Shown here: positions 13,066 to 23,687 of the stretch, one piece after another
Numbering within the stretch: the stretch's first letter is position 1
Layout of the letters: each line of letters starts with the position of its first letter
Assembly (NCBI GenBank): GCA_948567375.1
Contig: OX419762.1
Location: 47,039,034-47,103,033, forward strand
Length of the DNA: 64,000 bases
Reading direction: 5' to 3'
DNA from: Lunularia cruciata
Lineage: Eukaryota; Streptophyta; Marchantiopsida; Lunulariales; Lunulariaceae
The notes under the pieces: model-generated
What the model was told of the DNA's origin: nothing
The model's database searches: none
What the model saw: only the letters and a program-made list of their open reading frames with translations
Program-made: the position numbers and the translations under genes

Positions 13066-13077
13066 TGGTGGCAGAGT
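13066..13077 (+). other. Possible primer-binding site of family II
   Basis: TGGTGGCAGAGT matches 9 of 12 bases of the common initiator tRNA-Met site TGGTATCAGAGC and lies about 400 bp before the gag ATG. No LTR end can be confirmed next to it. Confidence 0.35.
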
Positions 13078-13480
13078 CAATCCATTATTGATTTATGAGA
13101 TGATGGGTTTTCATTTTGATTTCTTGTGATTGGACCCCCTCTATTCTCTACTTCCTATTTATGCATCATGTTTGTGTGAGGTGCACTGACTTTAGAGCAT
13201 TAAAACTCTAGTGTGCTCTTGATAGTGAGGTTGGAGTGATGATTAGTCTTTGGTGAGGCAAGAAGTGATGACTTGTAGACCATGAGAATGTATATTGTGA
13301 TGGTAGGTTATAGGTTGCACTTTCTCCTAGTGTAGTTGTTGTAGTTAGAGCTACATTAGTTAGTGATATTTAGTTTGCGGTGTTGGTAGTTGGTAGTATT
13401 GGCACTTGGTGGTGATTTTTGGTGGGGTACTTGCGGTGGTTCCAATTATGGGTTGTAGTTTCTAGTCACTTTGTCACAAT

Positions 13481-13521
13481 GGAGTTCTTTGGGTATTTTG
13501 GAGGAGATAGTGCTGCAGTAC
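13481..13521 (+). pseudogene. Family II copy 1 gag, first 13 codons
   Basis: ATG at 13481 begins MEFFGYFGGDSAAV. The frame is cut at 13521 by the LTR of copy P and resumes at 21323 (HIGFTWIGTRYQPVSQV). AGTAC on each side is the target duplication. Confidence 0.7.
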
Positions 13522-14211
13522 TATAACATCCATTTGTGCATGTGTGTGGTATTGTGATATTTAGCTTGGTATTACAAGTACTTAAGAGATATTATTTATA
13601 TAGAGATAAAGGATGGTTCTATATTAATTATGGTTAGCTAAAGTTAGTCATAGCTAAGATAGAGGAGACCTTACTTTAGAGGAAATAGAAAAAATGAGCA
13701 CCACTATTTTGGATTTTAGTGTGTTGACTTGGTATTATTCCTAGGTGTTTGGCTTTGAGGAAAGAGTTGAGAACTCTTGGGCCCATAAACCTTTTTGTTT
13801 TGGATTCTTCTTTAGTCCAAGGATAGCCCATGTGAAGGAATCCTTGACTTACTGGTTGGGTCAAGATAAGACCACATGCTCAGGGGAATATGCCCATGTG
13901 AATGGATATTCCTTTCTACTTTTTGACTTTACTTGACTTTTAGTCTAGTAACTTGAGTTACTAGGGTAATTAGTAAGTTTGGTATGTAACTATTTCACAA
14001 GTATATAAAAAAGGGGTGAGGAGGTACTCATCATCCTTTCATTTGCAACTATCTCTCTCTCATTGAGTTCTCTAGTGAGCAATGTCTTGAGTCTTGGAGT
14101 GTTAGCCTTGGAGGAGTATGATGAAGTTGGGGTTCCTTGCCTTCTTAGTCCATGGTGTGCTACCATAATAGCCATTAGAGGTTCATCTTGAGTGAGAGAC
14201 AGGCCGGCTCA
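13522..14211 (+). repeat. 5' LTR of copy P
   Basis: 690 bp, begins TATAACATCC (mutated from TGTAACACCC) and ends GGCTCA. A strong TATA box lies at 14002-14010, about 210 bp from the 3' end. Confidence 0.95.
14002..14010 (+). promoter_or_regulatory. TATA box of the family I LTR
   Basis: TATATAAAA followed by a GGGGTGAGG stretch and pyrimidine-rich sequence. The same motif occurs near 21113, 47936 and 59974. Position within the LTR fits the U3/R boundary of the element promoter. Confidence 0.6.
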
Positions 14212-14217
14212 CATTTT

Positions 14218-14235
14218 TGGTTCCGTTGCCGGGAC
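14218..14235 (+). other. Primer-binding site of copy P (tRNA-Asp-like)
   Basis: TGGTTCCGTTGCCGGGAC, six bases after the LTR end. It agrees with the complement of the plant tRNA-Asp 3' end apart from three bases. Confidence 0.7.
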
Positions 14236-14254
14236 CTCTCTAGAAGGCAAGAGA

Positions 14255-14425
14255 ATGTTCCGCGTTCAATTCTACATTAGGCAGAAGGAGGCTATGAGAG
14301 CTCACTTGGAGAGAACATTAGGAGAGGAGAGGGCTGAACTTATGTTAGAGAACCAAGATCCATTTGTATACCATGTAGTTCATTATGATGTCTTTGAGGT
14401 GATTTTGTACATTTTGTACACATGA
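14255..14425 (+). other. Short leader ORF, 56 codons (family I)
   Basis: ATG at 14255 begins MFRVQFYIRQKEAM and ends at TGA 14423-14425, just after the primer site. The same sequence exists in copies A (stop at codon 10), B and D (broken). Charged and helical in character, no known domain. It could be a chance frame in conserved leader RNA. Confidence 0.3.
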
Positions 14426-15067
14426 GAGGAATTGGAGAGATTGTGTGAGGTAGATTGTAGATTTGGAGATTAAGGTGATTTTGGGCAAAATCTCAAGTTT
14501 GAGATCTGGACTTGAAATTTCTACACATGATAGCTTGGGTTATCTTTCATTTAGCACACTTGAAATTATTATGAGCGCTACTATGCACACTGGGCTAGAA
14601 TTTTTGAAAGTTGATAGGGTAAAGTGCTCCTGCAACTGCATGCTCTCTAGAAAATTGTATAGAGTCTACCATTTCTGCAAATTTTAGTGAATTTTCCTGA
14701 AATTTTTAAGAAAATTTGAGTGCATTGTATCCTACCTGCTGCCTGAAAAATTAGAGAGAGATCGTTCTTGCGCAGGGAGTTATGAGTTTTGAAGTGAGGG
14801 GGGTGGTTTTTAGACCAAATCTGAAATATGTGTGCTGAATAGAAAAGTGTCTAGGCAAAATGGCTCAATGAAAAGATCTGAAATTTTTCAAGGAGGGAGG
14901 TCCTAGAGTTGTGATCAAGTTTGCAAAATTTTAGAGGACTATGATATACTGGTTGGGATATTTGAGTGACATTGTGAGGAACCAATTTTGCAGAGTGGAG
15001 ATCTCATGCGTGAGGAGTTTGAGATCAACAAAAAGCATGTTTGAGTGTTTAGATTCATCTTGGGAAC
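14426..15067 (+). other. Leader of copy P
   Basis: Conserved among family I copies. It contains an ATG-less open frame at 14463-14687 (KISSLRSGLEIST...) that is also open in A and B. No domain recognised. Confidence 0.5.
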
Positions 15068-15541
15068 ATGTAGGGTCATCAAGAGTGGAAATTGAGATTA
15101 TGTTTGGTTCCCCAAGGGTTGGAGATAATTGTAGGAGTGGATTTGAGGAAAAGAGAGTTTACAATAGAATTTGAAGAGAGTGTTGAGAGGATCCAAAAAC
15201 CTACACCACTTGGAGGAAAGAGTGAGTCTAAGTGCTTTCTGTGTGGAGAGAAGAGGCATAAGGCAAGTTCATGTCCATTGACCTTTGAGAGCAAGAGATT
15301 GAGGGAAAGGAGAGGCTTACTTGACTTGGGTTTGCATGTTGGACCTTCTTCACCAAGATTGGGAAGGAGAAGATCTAAGACCAAGGAGTTGTGTGAGGTT
15401 TGTGGAGTTGAAGGACTTCCAAAAGGACATGAATGTAGTGGAGTAAAATCACTTTTGGAGACTTTGGTGAAGGATCTTGGAGAGAGTCTTAGTACTACTA
15501 CAGAAATATTACCACCTTCATCAGCTAGTTCTCAAGATTAG
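15068..15541 (+). pseudogene. Extra ORF upstream of gag, zinc-knuckle protein (family I, copy P)
   Basis: A 157-codon frame 240 bp before gag. ATG 15068 is followed by TAG; copy A has GAG and copy D AAG at codon 2, so this copy is broken only at codon 2. The protein has a basic/acidic N-terminal half (KLRLC, DLRKREFTIEFEESVE), a perfect CX2CX4HX4C knuckle at 15233-15274 (CFLCGEKRHKASSC), a second Cys/His cluster at 15392-15436 (CEVCGVEGLPKGHEC) and a Ser-rich tail ending SSASSQD. Copies A, B and D keep homologous frames with the same start and end. Some large plant Ty3/gypsy elements (Ogre/Tat group) carry an extra ORF before gag; I infer an analogous position, not homology. A nucleic-acid-binding role is inferred from the knuckle. 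Confidence 0.7.
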
Positions 15542-15778
15542 TGATGGAGATAATCTTTCAACTTATGGATAAACTATCCATGAGGGTTCAATTAATATGC
15601 ACTCTAGGATTTGATGTTGCTATAGAAATCTTGGAGCAACCTGAAACTTTTGTGTTCCCTAGGGTGGATTACTCTCAAATGGTGTTAGTCATGTATATAC
15701 TCTATTAGTTATAGAGTGAGAGAAAAGAAAAGAGAAAAAAGAAAAATTGAGAGAAAAGAAAGATAGTGAGAGGTTAAG

Positions 15779-16798
15779 ATGGGGAAACTTCCGGTTTTCT
15801 TTGGCAAGGATGGAGAAGATGTGGAGGCCTTTGTGAGAGACTTCACAAGAGCTTGCATAGGAAACAATGAGAGGAGGAAGAATGAGTGGGCCTCATTATT
15901 ACCAGATTTCTTTGAGGATACAACACTTACATGGTATGAGTCAGAATACCAAAAGAGAAAGAGAGGAGAGATGGGGAAGAGGAGTCTTGGGAGACTTTGA
16001 CTTCAACACTCATTGAGAACTTTCTTCCTGATGAGAGTTATGAGAGATTGATGAGTGAGGTTACATTTCTCAAGCAAGGAGATGGAGAGAAAGTGAGAGT
16101 CTATATGGAAAGAGTAGAAAAGTTAGAGTCCAGATTTTGCATAGTGTTGAGGAAGGGTGGGGATGATGTGGAGACTACAATGATTGGCATAGGGGCCATG
16201 CTCACCAAGAATTTTGTGGGAGGGTTGAGACCACAAATTAGAAGCAAGGTGAGATATGAAAAACCTTCTTCCAAGGTTGAAGTATCAAAATTACAATTTG
16301 TATGGAGGAGAGTTTGCAAGGGGATGAGAGTGATTTGGTGGTGAAGGAGGTTGTGCATCCTCCTCAAGGCTACAAGTATGGTGGAACTTCTGATACTTTG
16401 GTGGCAAGGGTTGCACCACAAGTAGTAATTGCTCCAATTCTTGCACCTCCACCAAAGGATCCACTCCAAACCATCACAGAACAACTTGCGGATCTAAAAA
16501 TCAATGTGGTGCAACTATGGGAGAAGAGAGAGGTGGATCAGAACGTAGGAGAGGGACTAGGAGTTATGGAAACTATCCATATAGAAGAGGTCAACCAGCC
16601 AACAATTTCAATGAGAGAAATTGTTTTGGTTGTAGAGGAAGAGGCCATATCCAAAGGAATTGCCCAAATTCCACTTACCATGGAGGAAGGGGTTATGAGG
16701 GAGCCAATAGATGGAAAGAGGGAGGTAGTGAAATCCAAGTGGCTCCTATTCCAAACAAAGGCAAGGGGATAGCATCCATAGATGTGGTGGAGAGTTAG
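15779..16798 (+). pseudogene. Copy P gag
   Basis: ATG 15779 begins MGKLPVFFGKDGEDVEAF. The capsid-like domain is spread over three frames because of frameshifts near 15970 and 16290 and one before the knuckle. The nucleocapsid knuckle CFGCRGRGHIQRNC lies at 16622-16663, and the last frame ends at the TAG at 16796. Start chosen because copies A, B and D share it and it follows the same A/G-rich stretch. Confidence 0.85.
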
Positions 16799-17890
16799 TA
16801 TGAGAAGGGAGAGTGCTCAAACTCCAAGAGTCTTAATTTGGAGCTTTTGGCACAAGAGAAGAAGAGAGCTTGTTTTACAGAGGATGTTCACTCTTCTCAA
16901 GGATTTACTCCAAGCAAGGTTTACTCCTATGTTTACTAGGAGCACTCGCACCTCAACACTATCAACAACAAAGACTCCAAGGAAGAAGTTGAGGATGGAG
17001 GACTTCTTGATTTCAAAGCAACAATGGAACTACAATGTGTTGGAGGATGTTGGTAGTCACAAGGCTAACATCACAGTGGGCCAATTGATTGCTTTGAACC
17101 CTACCTTGAGAAAGGAGATTAGAGGTGGTTTGAGTTCTACAAGGAGCAAGAAGAAGAAGAAGGCAAAAGCTCCAGTATCAATGGGGGTGGTGGATGCCAA
17201 GCCAGCACCATGGGAGGCTTGTGAATATGCCTCCAAGATTGATGTGAGAGTGAATGGTCACAACATCAAGGATGCATTGGTTGATGGAGGATCAGCAATG
17301 AATGCCATGTCAGAAAGATTGATGAAGAAGTTGGGTATGATACCCTCAAGACCTTCAACATTTGTGGTGAGCATGGCAAATAAGCAAAAAGTTAGACCAG
17401 TAGGGATGATGGATAAAGTGGTAGTTTTAGTTATGGGAGTTCAAAATTGCATGACTTTCCAAGTCTTGAAGGATTCAAGCTATGACTTACTTCTTGGGAG
17501 ACCATGGTTGAGAGCAGCACGCACAACTGATAGATGGCACAAAGGGTACTTGAGGATTGGCCCATCAAACCATAGGGTCACAGTTCCTATGACTAACACC
17601 ACCAACACTTCACATTCAGATACACCATCTTCTGATTATTGGGAATCAAATTCTGAAGAAGGAGCTTCAGGTGTGGACACAAGCATGGAGGAGGAGACTT
17701 CTATGGAGGAGGATGAATCTGAATCTGATTCAGATGTGTATCCCTTGTGTGCTATGGATTTTGCACCTAAGCCAGAGGTTTTGAAGGACCTAAATAAATC
17801 ACCATTGACACTTGAGGAGGTAGAGAGAAGGTTAACTACCCTCAAGTATGGCCCAAATGTTACCAAGGAGGAGAAGGTGAGATTTTCTGC
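16799..17890 (+). pseudogene. Copy P protease region
   Basis: Open from 16782 to 17960 in one frame. It contains ALVDGGSAMNAMSERLM, the retropepsin active-site region with Asp-Gly-Gly where DSG or DTG is usual, then YDLLLGRPWLR, the conserved C-terminal retropepsin motif, and an acidic Ser/Glu/Asp linker. A roughly 10-bp deletion near 17885 shifts RT into another frame, as judged against copy D, where the junction is in frame. Confidence 0.83.
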
Positions 17891-19245
17891 AAGTTCATCC
17901 ATGTGTTTGCTTTTAGTTACAAGGATTTGGAGGAAGTCACCTTGGAGGAGCACAAGATAGAGGTGGAGTCACATGCAAGACCAATCCGCCAAAAGCAACA
18001 TCGCATTAGCACACCAATATCTTTGGTTGTGAAGGAGGAGATTTATAAGCTCAAGGAGGCTGGATTTATTTTTGAGGTGGAGAATTCAGAATGGGTGTCT
18101 CCAATTGTCATTGTGAAGAAAAAGAATGGCAAGCTTTGGGTATGTGTGGATTACAAGAAGCTCAATGCTGTTACCAAGAAGGACTACTACCCATTGCCAT
18201 TCATTGATGAGCTCTTGGAGGAGGTTGCAGGTCATGAGAGGTACAGTTTTGGAGATGGTTATAGTGGATACAACCAAATCAAGATTGCACCAGAGCATGA
18301 ACAACTCACCATGTTCACCACACCTTGGAGAATTTATGCTTTCAGGTCATGCCTTTTGGGCTTTGCAATGCTCCAGCCACATTCCAACGGTTCATGAACA
18401 AGGTATTTGAACCTTTCATTGGGAAATTTTTGAGAGACTTCATTGATGACTTTTGTGTCTATGGGAGCAAGGAGGAGCACTTTGAGCACCTAATCAAGGT
18501 CTTGCAACGCTTGGATGAGGCAAATGCATCACTCAACCTAGAGAAGTGCATTTTTAGATGTGAAGGTCTACTTTTGGGGCACATCATCTCTAAGGGTGGA
18601 ATAGTAGTTGATCCTCAAAAGGTGAGGAAAATCTCAAACCTTCCATTTCCTTCAAGCTTGACAAAGTTACGCCAATTCTTGGGGATGGTTGGGTACTATA
18701 GGAGGTTCATCTTCTCATTTTCCAACAAGGTTTATGCATTGACCATCTACATGAAGAAGGGTTAGATTAAATGGTGGTTTTGGAGGACAAGGAGGCTCTT
18801 AAAGCTTTTGAGGAGCTCAAGCAATCCCTTGTTGTAGCTCCAATTCTTGCTAAACTTGATTGGAATAAGCCTTTCATCCTCTACACTGATGCTTCTAATG
18901 TAGCTATAGTATGCACTCTTAGTCAATTAGACCAAGATGGGCATGATCATCCAATAGCTTATGCTAGTAGGTAGATGGTTTCAGTAGAGAAGAACTTCTT
19001 TGTCATGGAGAGAGAAGGGTTGGCAGTGATCTTTGGTGTCAAGAAGTTTAGACACTACTTGATTGGAGGGAAAGCCACCATTGTCAGGGATCACAAGGCT
19101 TTGAAGTACATCTTCAACAAGCCTAATGTTGAAGAGAGACTAGCAAGGTGGATGATACTCTTGTTTGAGTATGACTACACCATTGAGGATAGGCAAGGAA
19201 AGAAACATGCAAATGCTGATTTGTTATCTAGAGCCTATGATCATA
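17891..19245 (+). pseudogene. Copy P reverse transcriptase and RNase H
   Basis: RT fragments 17903-18397 and 18325-18765 include [34 protein letters not shown] and the catalytic box FIDD (18439-18450). RNase H follows (FILYTDASNVAIVCTL, then EREGLAVIFGVKKFRHYL). Breaks: a frameshift near 18345, a TAG at 18763-18765 and a TAG at 18972-18974. It copies element RNA into DNA. Confidence 0.88.
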
Positions 19246-20591
19246 ATGGATATGAGCCAGTGGATGATTCCTTCTCGGATGAGGAGCTCATGACAATCTC
19301 AATCACTCAAGAGGTTCCAATGGAGTACAAGGAGATTGTGGATTTTGTGACAAGAGGTAACTATCCAGAAGGGATGCATGCTAGAGAGAGGAAGGCCCTT
19401 GCAACAAGATCTAGACCTTACACAATAGTGGAGGATATTTTTTTTCACCAAGGAGCAGATGGTCTACTTCGAAGAGTAGTGGGTAAGGAAGAGTCTATTC
19501 TACTCATAAAGGAGTTTGATGAAGGTTTAGTATGTGGAGGACACTTTGTAGGAAAGGTGATTGCTTTCAAGATTCTAGATGCAGGTTACCATTGGAGAGG
19601 GATTTTCAAGGATTGTCTTGATTATTACAAAACTTGTCATGTTTGTCAAGCTTTAGCTAGAAAGTCTACATCCACTCCACAACTTAGATCAATTCAATTG
19701 CTAGGACCTTTTGAGAAGTGGGGAATTGATTTTGTAGGTCCTCTCATTAGAACCCCAAGGAACAATTGGTACATTGTGGTAGTTACTGATTACCTTACCA
19801 AGTGGGTTGAGGCTAGACCATTGAGGGACAAGAATGAAGATGAAGTTGGTAAATTTCTTTATGAACACATTATCACTAGGTTTGGATGCCCTTTGGAGTT
19901 GGTTTCTGATAGAGGAGGAGAGTTTACAGGAAGCATTACTACAACCATGCTACAACATTTCTCTATCACACATAGAGTAACTACATCCTATAAGCCAAAT
20001 TCCAATGGCTTGGCAGAGAGAACCAATCAGACCTTGTGCATGATGTTGGCCAAAGATGCAAAAATGGAGGGGGCTAAACATCATTGGGACAAGAGGATTC
20101 ATGCAGTTTTGTGGGAGTATAAGACAACCATGAAGATCTCCACCGGATATTCTCCATTTCAATTGGTGTATGGTATTGAGTCTACCCTAACTATTCACTT
20201 TGATCTTCCTACCTTCCAAAGCATTCATAGGAGATTGAAGAAAGCACAAGGAGGTGATGCAAAGAAGTCAAGGAAGGATCAACTCATGGAGTTGGAAGAG
20301 GCAAGAGCAGTTGCTATGGTTTGAGTGGACCAAGCCCAAAGGAAACAAAAGGAGAGCTATGACAAGAGGCAAGGCAAGAAGAAGGTGGAGCCTTTCAAGG
20401 AAGGTGATTGGGTAATGTTGTTTGATTCCATTTGATTCAAGAGAGTGCAAAAGAAGTTTTTGCCTAGGTACTTTGGACCTTTCATAGTGGAGAAGGTGTG
20501 GGGCAATTACACCTATGATCTCAAGGAGTTGGGAGGAAGACACTTTGATAGGATTAACCATGATGAGTTGAAGATGTACCATAGAAGGTAG
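19246..20591 (+). pseudogene. Copy P integrase
   Basis: Part of a 449-codon open frame (18975-20324) that reads through the end of RNase H and integrase. The zinc domain keeps H...CKTCHVCQ-type spacing, but its first histidine is Asp here (EFDEGL; copy A has EFHEGL). The catalytic core has D at 19728-19730, D at 19908-19910 and E at 20016-20018, giving the canonical 35-residue D-E spacing. A TGA at 20322-20324 interrupts before the C-terminal domain (GDWVML..., LPRYFGPFIV...), which ends at the TAG at 20589-20591. No chromodomain. Confidence 0.9.
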
Positions 20592-20627
20592 AGAGACCTT
20601 CACTTTGAAGACAAAGTGAAAACTTAG

Positions 20628-20639
20628 TCTGGGGGTAAA
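20628..20639 (+). other. Polypurine tract of copy P
   Basis: TCTGGGGGTAAA directly before the 3' LTR. Confidence 0.75.
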
Positions 20640-21322
20640 TGTAACACCCATTTGTGCATGTGTGTGGTATTGTGATATTTAGCTTGGTATTATAAGTACT
20701 TGAGAGATATTATTTATATAGAGATAAAGGATGGTTCTATATTAGTGATGGTTAGCTAAAGTTAGTCATAGCTAAGATAGAGGGGACCTTACTTTAGAGG
20801 AAATAGAAAAAATGAGCACCACTATTTTGGATTTTAGTGTGTTGACTTGGTATTGTTCCTAGGTGTTTGGCTTTGAGGAAAGAGTTGAGAACTCTTGGGC
20901 CCGCAAGCCTTTTTGTTTTGGATTCTTCTTTAGTCCAAGGATAGCCCATGTGAAGGAATCCTTGACTTAGTGGTTGGGTCAAGATAAGACCACATGCTTA
21001 GGAGAATATGCCAATGTGAATGGATATTCCTTTTTGACTTTACTTGACTTTTAGTCTAGTAACTTGAGTTACTATGTTAATTACTAACTTTGGTACATAA
21101 CTATTTCACAAGTATATAAACAAGGGGTGAGGAGGTACTCATCATCCTTTCATTTGCAACTATCTCTCTCTCATTGAGTTCTCTAGTGAGCAATGTCTTG
21201 AGTCTTGGAGTGTTAGCCTTGGAGGAGTATGATGGAGTTGGGGTTCCTTGCCTTCTTAGTCCATGGTGCGCTACCATAATAGGCATTAAAGGTTCATCTT
21301 GAGTGAGAGACAGGCCGACTCA
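20640..21322 (+). repeat. 3' LTR of copy P
   Basis: 683 bp, begins TGTAACACCC and ends GACTCA. Matches 13522-14211. AGTAC follows one base later. Confidence 0.95.
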
Positions 21323-22242
21323 TAGTACACATTGGGTTTACTTGGATTGGCACTCGATATCAACCTGTATCTCAGGTCCCAATGAGGGAGGAGATTGACT
21401 CTGAGTTGGAATTTTGCACAAGAGATGATTCAATTGAGAGTGCACTTGGTGTGTCCACACTATTGTTGTGGGACATGGATGAGATTTATGGGGCCTCCAA
21501 AGGTCCCAAGCACTACTCTGGTACAATGGGTACCATTGAGTTAGATGACTTCATCCAAGAGTTCAATAGTTGGTGTGATTTGTAGCAAATGCAGAACCTA
21601 ACTTTGTTCACACCCTTTGTGGTGTAGAAGAGGTTGTTACAACATTTGGAGGGTCCTCCAATGGACAAATACCATGAGTTTAGGAGAGCTATCTTGGAAG
21701 AGATTGAGTTATAGAGGTAATATTGATCTCCAAACTATGACTCCATCACTTTAGGCTCAATTTCTAGGGGTAGATCGGCAATATCTATGAGTTTTAGCTC
21801 TAGTAGCATTGGTGGATCTCTTGGAGATGGTGCTACTATGGGTGGAGCTACGACTATAGGAGGTGGTGTAGTATCATGGTTTAATCTCACCAATGTTTGA
21901 TGCAAAACTACCAAGGAGTGTGAACTAACAAGCTGAGGAGCTTGCAAGAGTTCCAATGGAAGGTTAGAGAGAGCCTACATGAGAGGCATACACTTGCATG
22001 AGAAGGCTGATCAATTTTACTCAAGGAGTTAGTGAGGCCCAAGCAGTCAAGTTTTGGTATGGGATAATGGACAAGGAGTTGCAACCTAGAGTCCATGATG
22101 CTACATTGTTACATGCTACTTCACCTACTTTAATAGTGGTCTTTGGTTTGGTTGAGCATATTGGGCTCAAGATGGTGGAGGAGAGAGTGGTGACATTTGG
22201 ATTTGGTAGGGAAACCTCATCCATAATTATAACTTCAAGAGT
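21323..22242 (+). pseudogene. Family II copy 1 gag, middle part
   Basis: Continues from 13521: HIGFTWIGTRYQPVSQV, then 21382-21585 (SELEFCTRDDSIESALG, TMGTIELDDFIQEFNSW), typical of a Ty3/gypsy capsid region, followed by stops (TAG, TAA) that look like deaminated codons. Cut at 22242 by a family III solo LTR with target duplication AGAGT. Confidence 0.65.
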
Positions 22243-22961
22243 TGTAATACCAAGAGCTAGCCATATGATCTAGATGTGAAATTCGGTTTGGTAACATTTG
22301 GAATGATGTTATACATGATGGTAAAAAAATAGATCAAATAGAAGTATCACCAAAAGGGTACTTCTACTAATAGGGCAGAAAACTGAAATATATTTGAAAA
22401 CCTTAGAACCAATAGCTAGACATATGATTTGAAGGTGAGAATTGGGTTGGTAACATCTGGAAAGATGTTACACAGGATGGACTGAATAGAACAGAAAGAG
22501 GTATCACCAAAAGGGGACTTCTACTAATAGAGTTGGAACCAAAATATGCTTGAAATCTTCGGAGGCCTAAACGGATGAATTAGGCCTAAAAAATGTGCAA
22601 ATCCCCCCCCATCAAAGGAAGGCTCTCGTCGAGAGCTTTCCAACGGTACCTAACCCACGTGATTTTGAGATTCCTATAGGAAGATTCCCTAAAAGATTCC
22701 CTCAGGTCAAAGCTTGTTTGACCAACCAGATAGGACCAGGACCGACATGTCACCCATCCAAGTAAGTAGTCCAAGGGTGGAACTTGCTGACATGTCACCT
22801 ATCTATGTACCTAATCCTATGGTGGAGCTTCATTGGAGGAGATCCGCTTTGCCTATATAATAAAGAGAAGGTGCTCCTTTGGGGCATCGGAGTTTGAGTG
22901 TGAAAGTGTGTGTTTCTCATGTCATGTTTCTCTTCAGGTCTCCTATCCTCAAAGAATTACA
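22243..22961 (+). repeat. Solo LTR, family III
   Basis: 719 bp, TGTAATACC...AATTACA, flanked by perfect 5-bp duplication AGAGT (22238-22242 and 22962-22966). It contains an internal tandem duplication (period near 158 bp) and a TATA box at 22854-22863. Confidence 0.93.
22854..22863 (+). promoter_or_regulatory. TATA box of the family III LTR
   Basis: TATATAATAA before AGAGAAGGTGCTCC; the same box occurs in the other copies (for example 55449-55457). Two TGACATGTCACC repeats lie upstream. Confidence 0.5.
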
Positions 22962-23640
22962 AGAGTGCAACAAAGTACACCACTCCATGTTGGTTTCCAA
23001 GGACAGTATGGACAGCCCAAATCCTATGGAGCAAGTGGAGGGCCTACTGTAGTTAGACCCTTACCTTCATTTTTGGGTCAACAACAACTAGTGAGTGGTG
23101 GTGTTGCTTTTTGGACTTGTGGTGGACCTCACCATAGGAGAGAGTGCATTGAGGGTAGCAGATCTAATACCTATGGTGTATCATAACCAACACAAAGACA
23201 GTGTAAGCATTGCCACAGATTTGGTCACACTAGTGACCGATGCTTTGACTTACACCCAGAGTTATGGAGTGGTAGGGCTACTATAGCAGCTGGTAGAGGA
23301 ACTCTAGGTCATGGAGGACAAGGTTGTAGAGGTGGTCATAGAGGATCCGTACCTAGTAGGGGTGCAGTACCTACCCTTACTTCTGATACAACCATGGCTA
23401 CTTGCATTGAGTTGTTGGAGTAGAGATTGGCTAGCATGGCCATAGCTCAGAGGAGATCAGATGTGGGTGTTGAGGCTTCCACCTCATATGCGGGTGATAG
23501 AGATATCTTAGATTTCATGTGCAAAGCAACACAGGTAGATGCATCTGCCATAGTGACTAGGAGTGCAATATGTTCTCCAGAGCCTAGAGGAGCATCAATG
23601 GGGTTGGACCCATAAAGAGGAGAGGTTGGTAGATAGGTCA
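22962..23640 (+). pseudogene. Family II copy 1 gag nucleocapsid region
   Basis: Gln/Pro/Gly-rich stretch, then two zinc knuckles: a degraded one (WTCGGPHHRREC, first Cys replaced by Phe) and an intact CX2CX4HX4C (CKHCHRFGHTSDRC, 23202-23243). It then reads towards protease. Several stops. Confidence 0.7.
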
Positions 23641-23687
23641 GACTTCCCCAGTCTTTTACACTCTTTGAGGCACTATAGACAACATCC

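Larger units (their letters stand above)
11734..13480 (+). other. 5' non-coding region of family II copy 1
   Basis: No coding frame recognised. It holds a perfect inverted repeat (11957-11980 region), a segment shared with 53879-54030, and a possible primer site at 13066. It leads directly to the gag ATG at 13481. I cannot find the 105-bp terminal segment (27101-27205) at its left end, so the 5' LTR is absent, truncated or too diverged to see. Confidence 0.5.
13522..21322 (+). mobile_element. Family I Ty3/gypsy element, copy P (complete structure)
   Basis: Plus-strand element with 690- and 683-bp LTRs, primer site, leader, upstream ORF, gag, protease, RT, RNase H, integrase and polypurine tract. 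The flanks carry AGTAC at 13517-13521 and at 21324-21328 (one base offset from the LTR end). The LTRs differ by roughly 4% in the 230 bases I compared by eye. It is inserted in the gag of family II copy 1. It is the best reference for the family, though gag, protease and pol carry frameshifts and stops. Confidence 0.95.

Noticed and set aside
14218-14235. tRNA-like sequence, possible tRNA gene
   Set aside because: Only the 3'-end complement is present next to an LTR; no cloverleaf can be drawn. It is a primer site.
20268-20651. Minus-strand 127-codon frame, possible gene overlapping the 3' end of copy P
   Set aside because: Same frame appears opposite the integrase C-terminus of copy A (636-995); it is the reverse complement of coding sequence with no domain.
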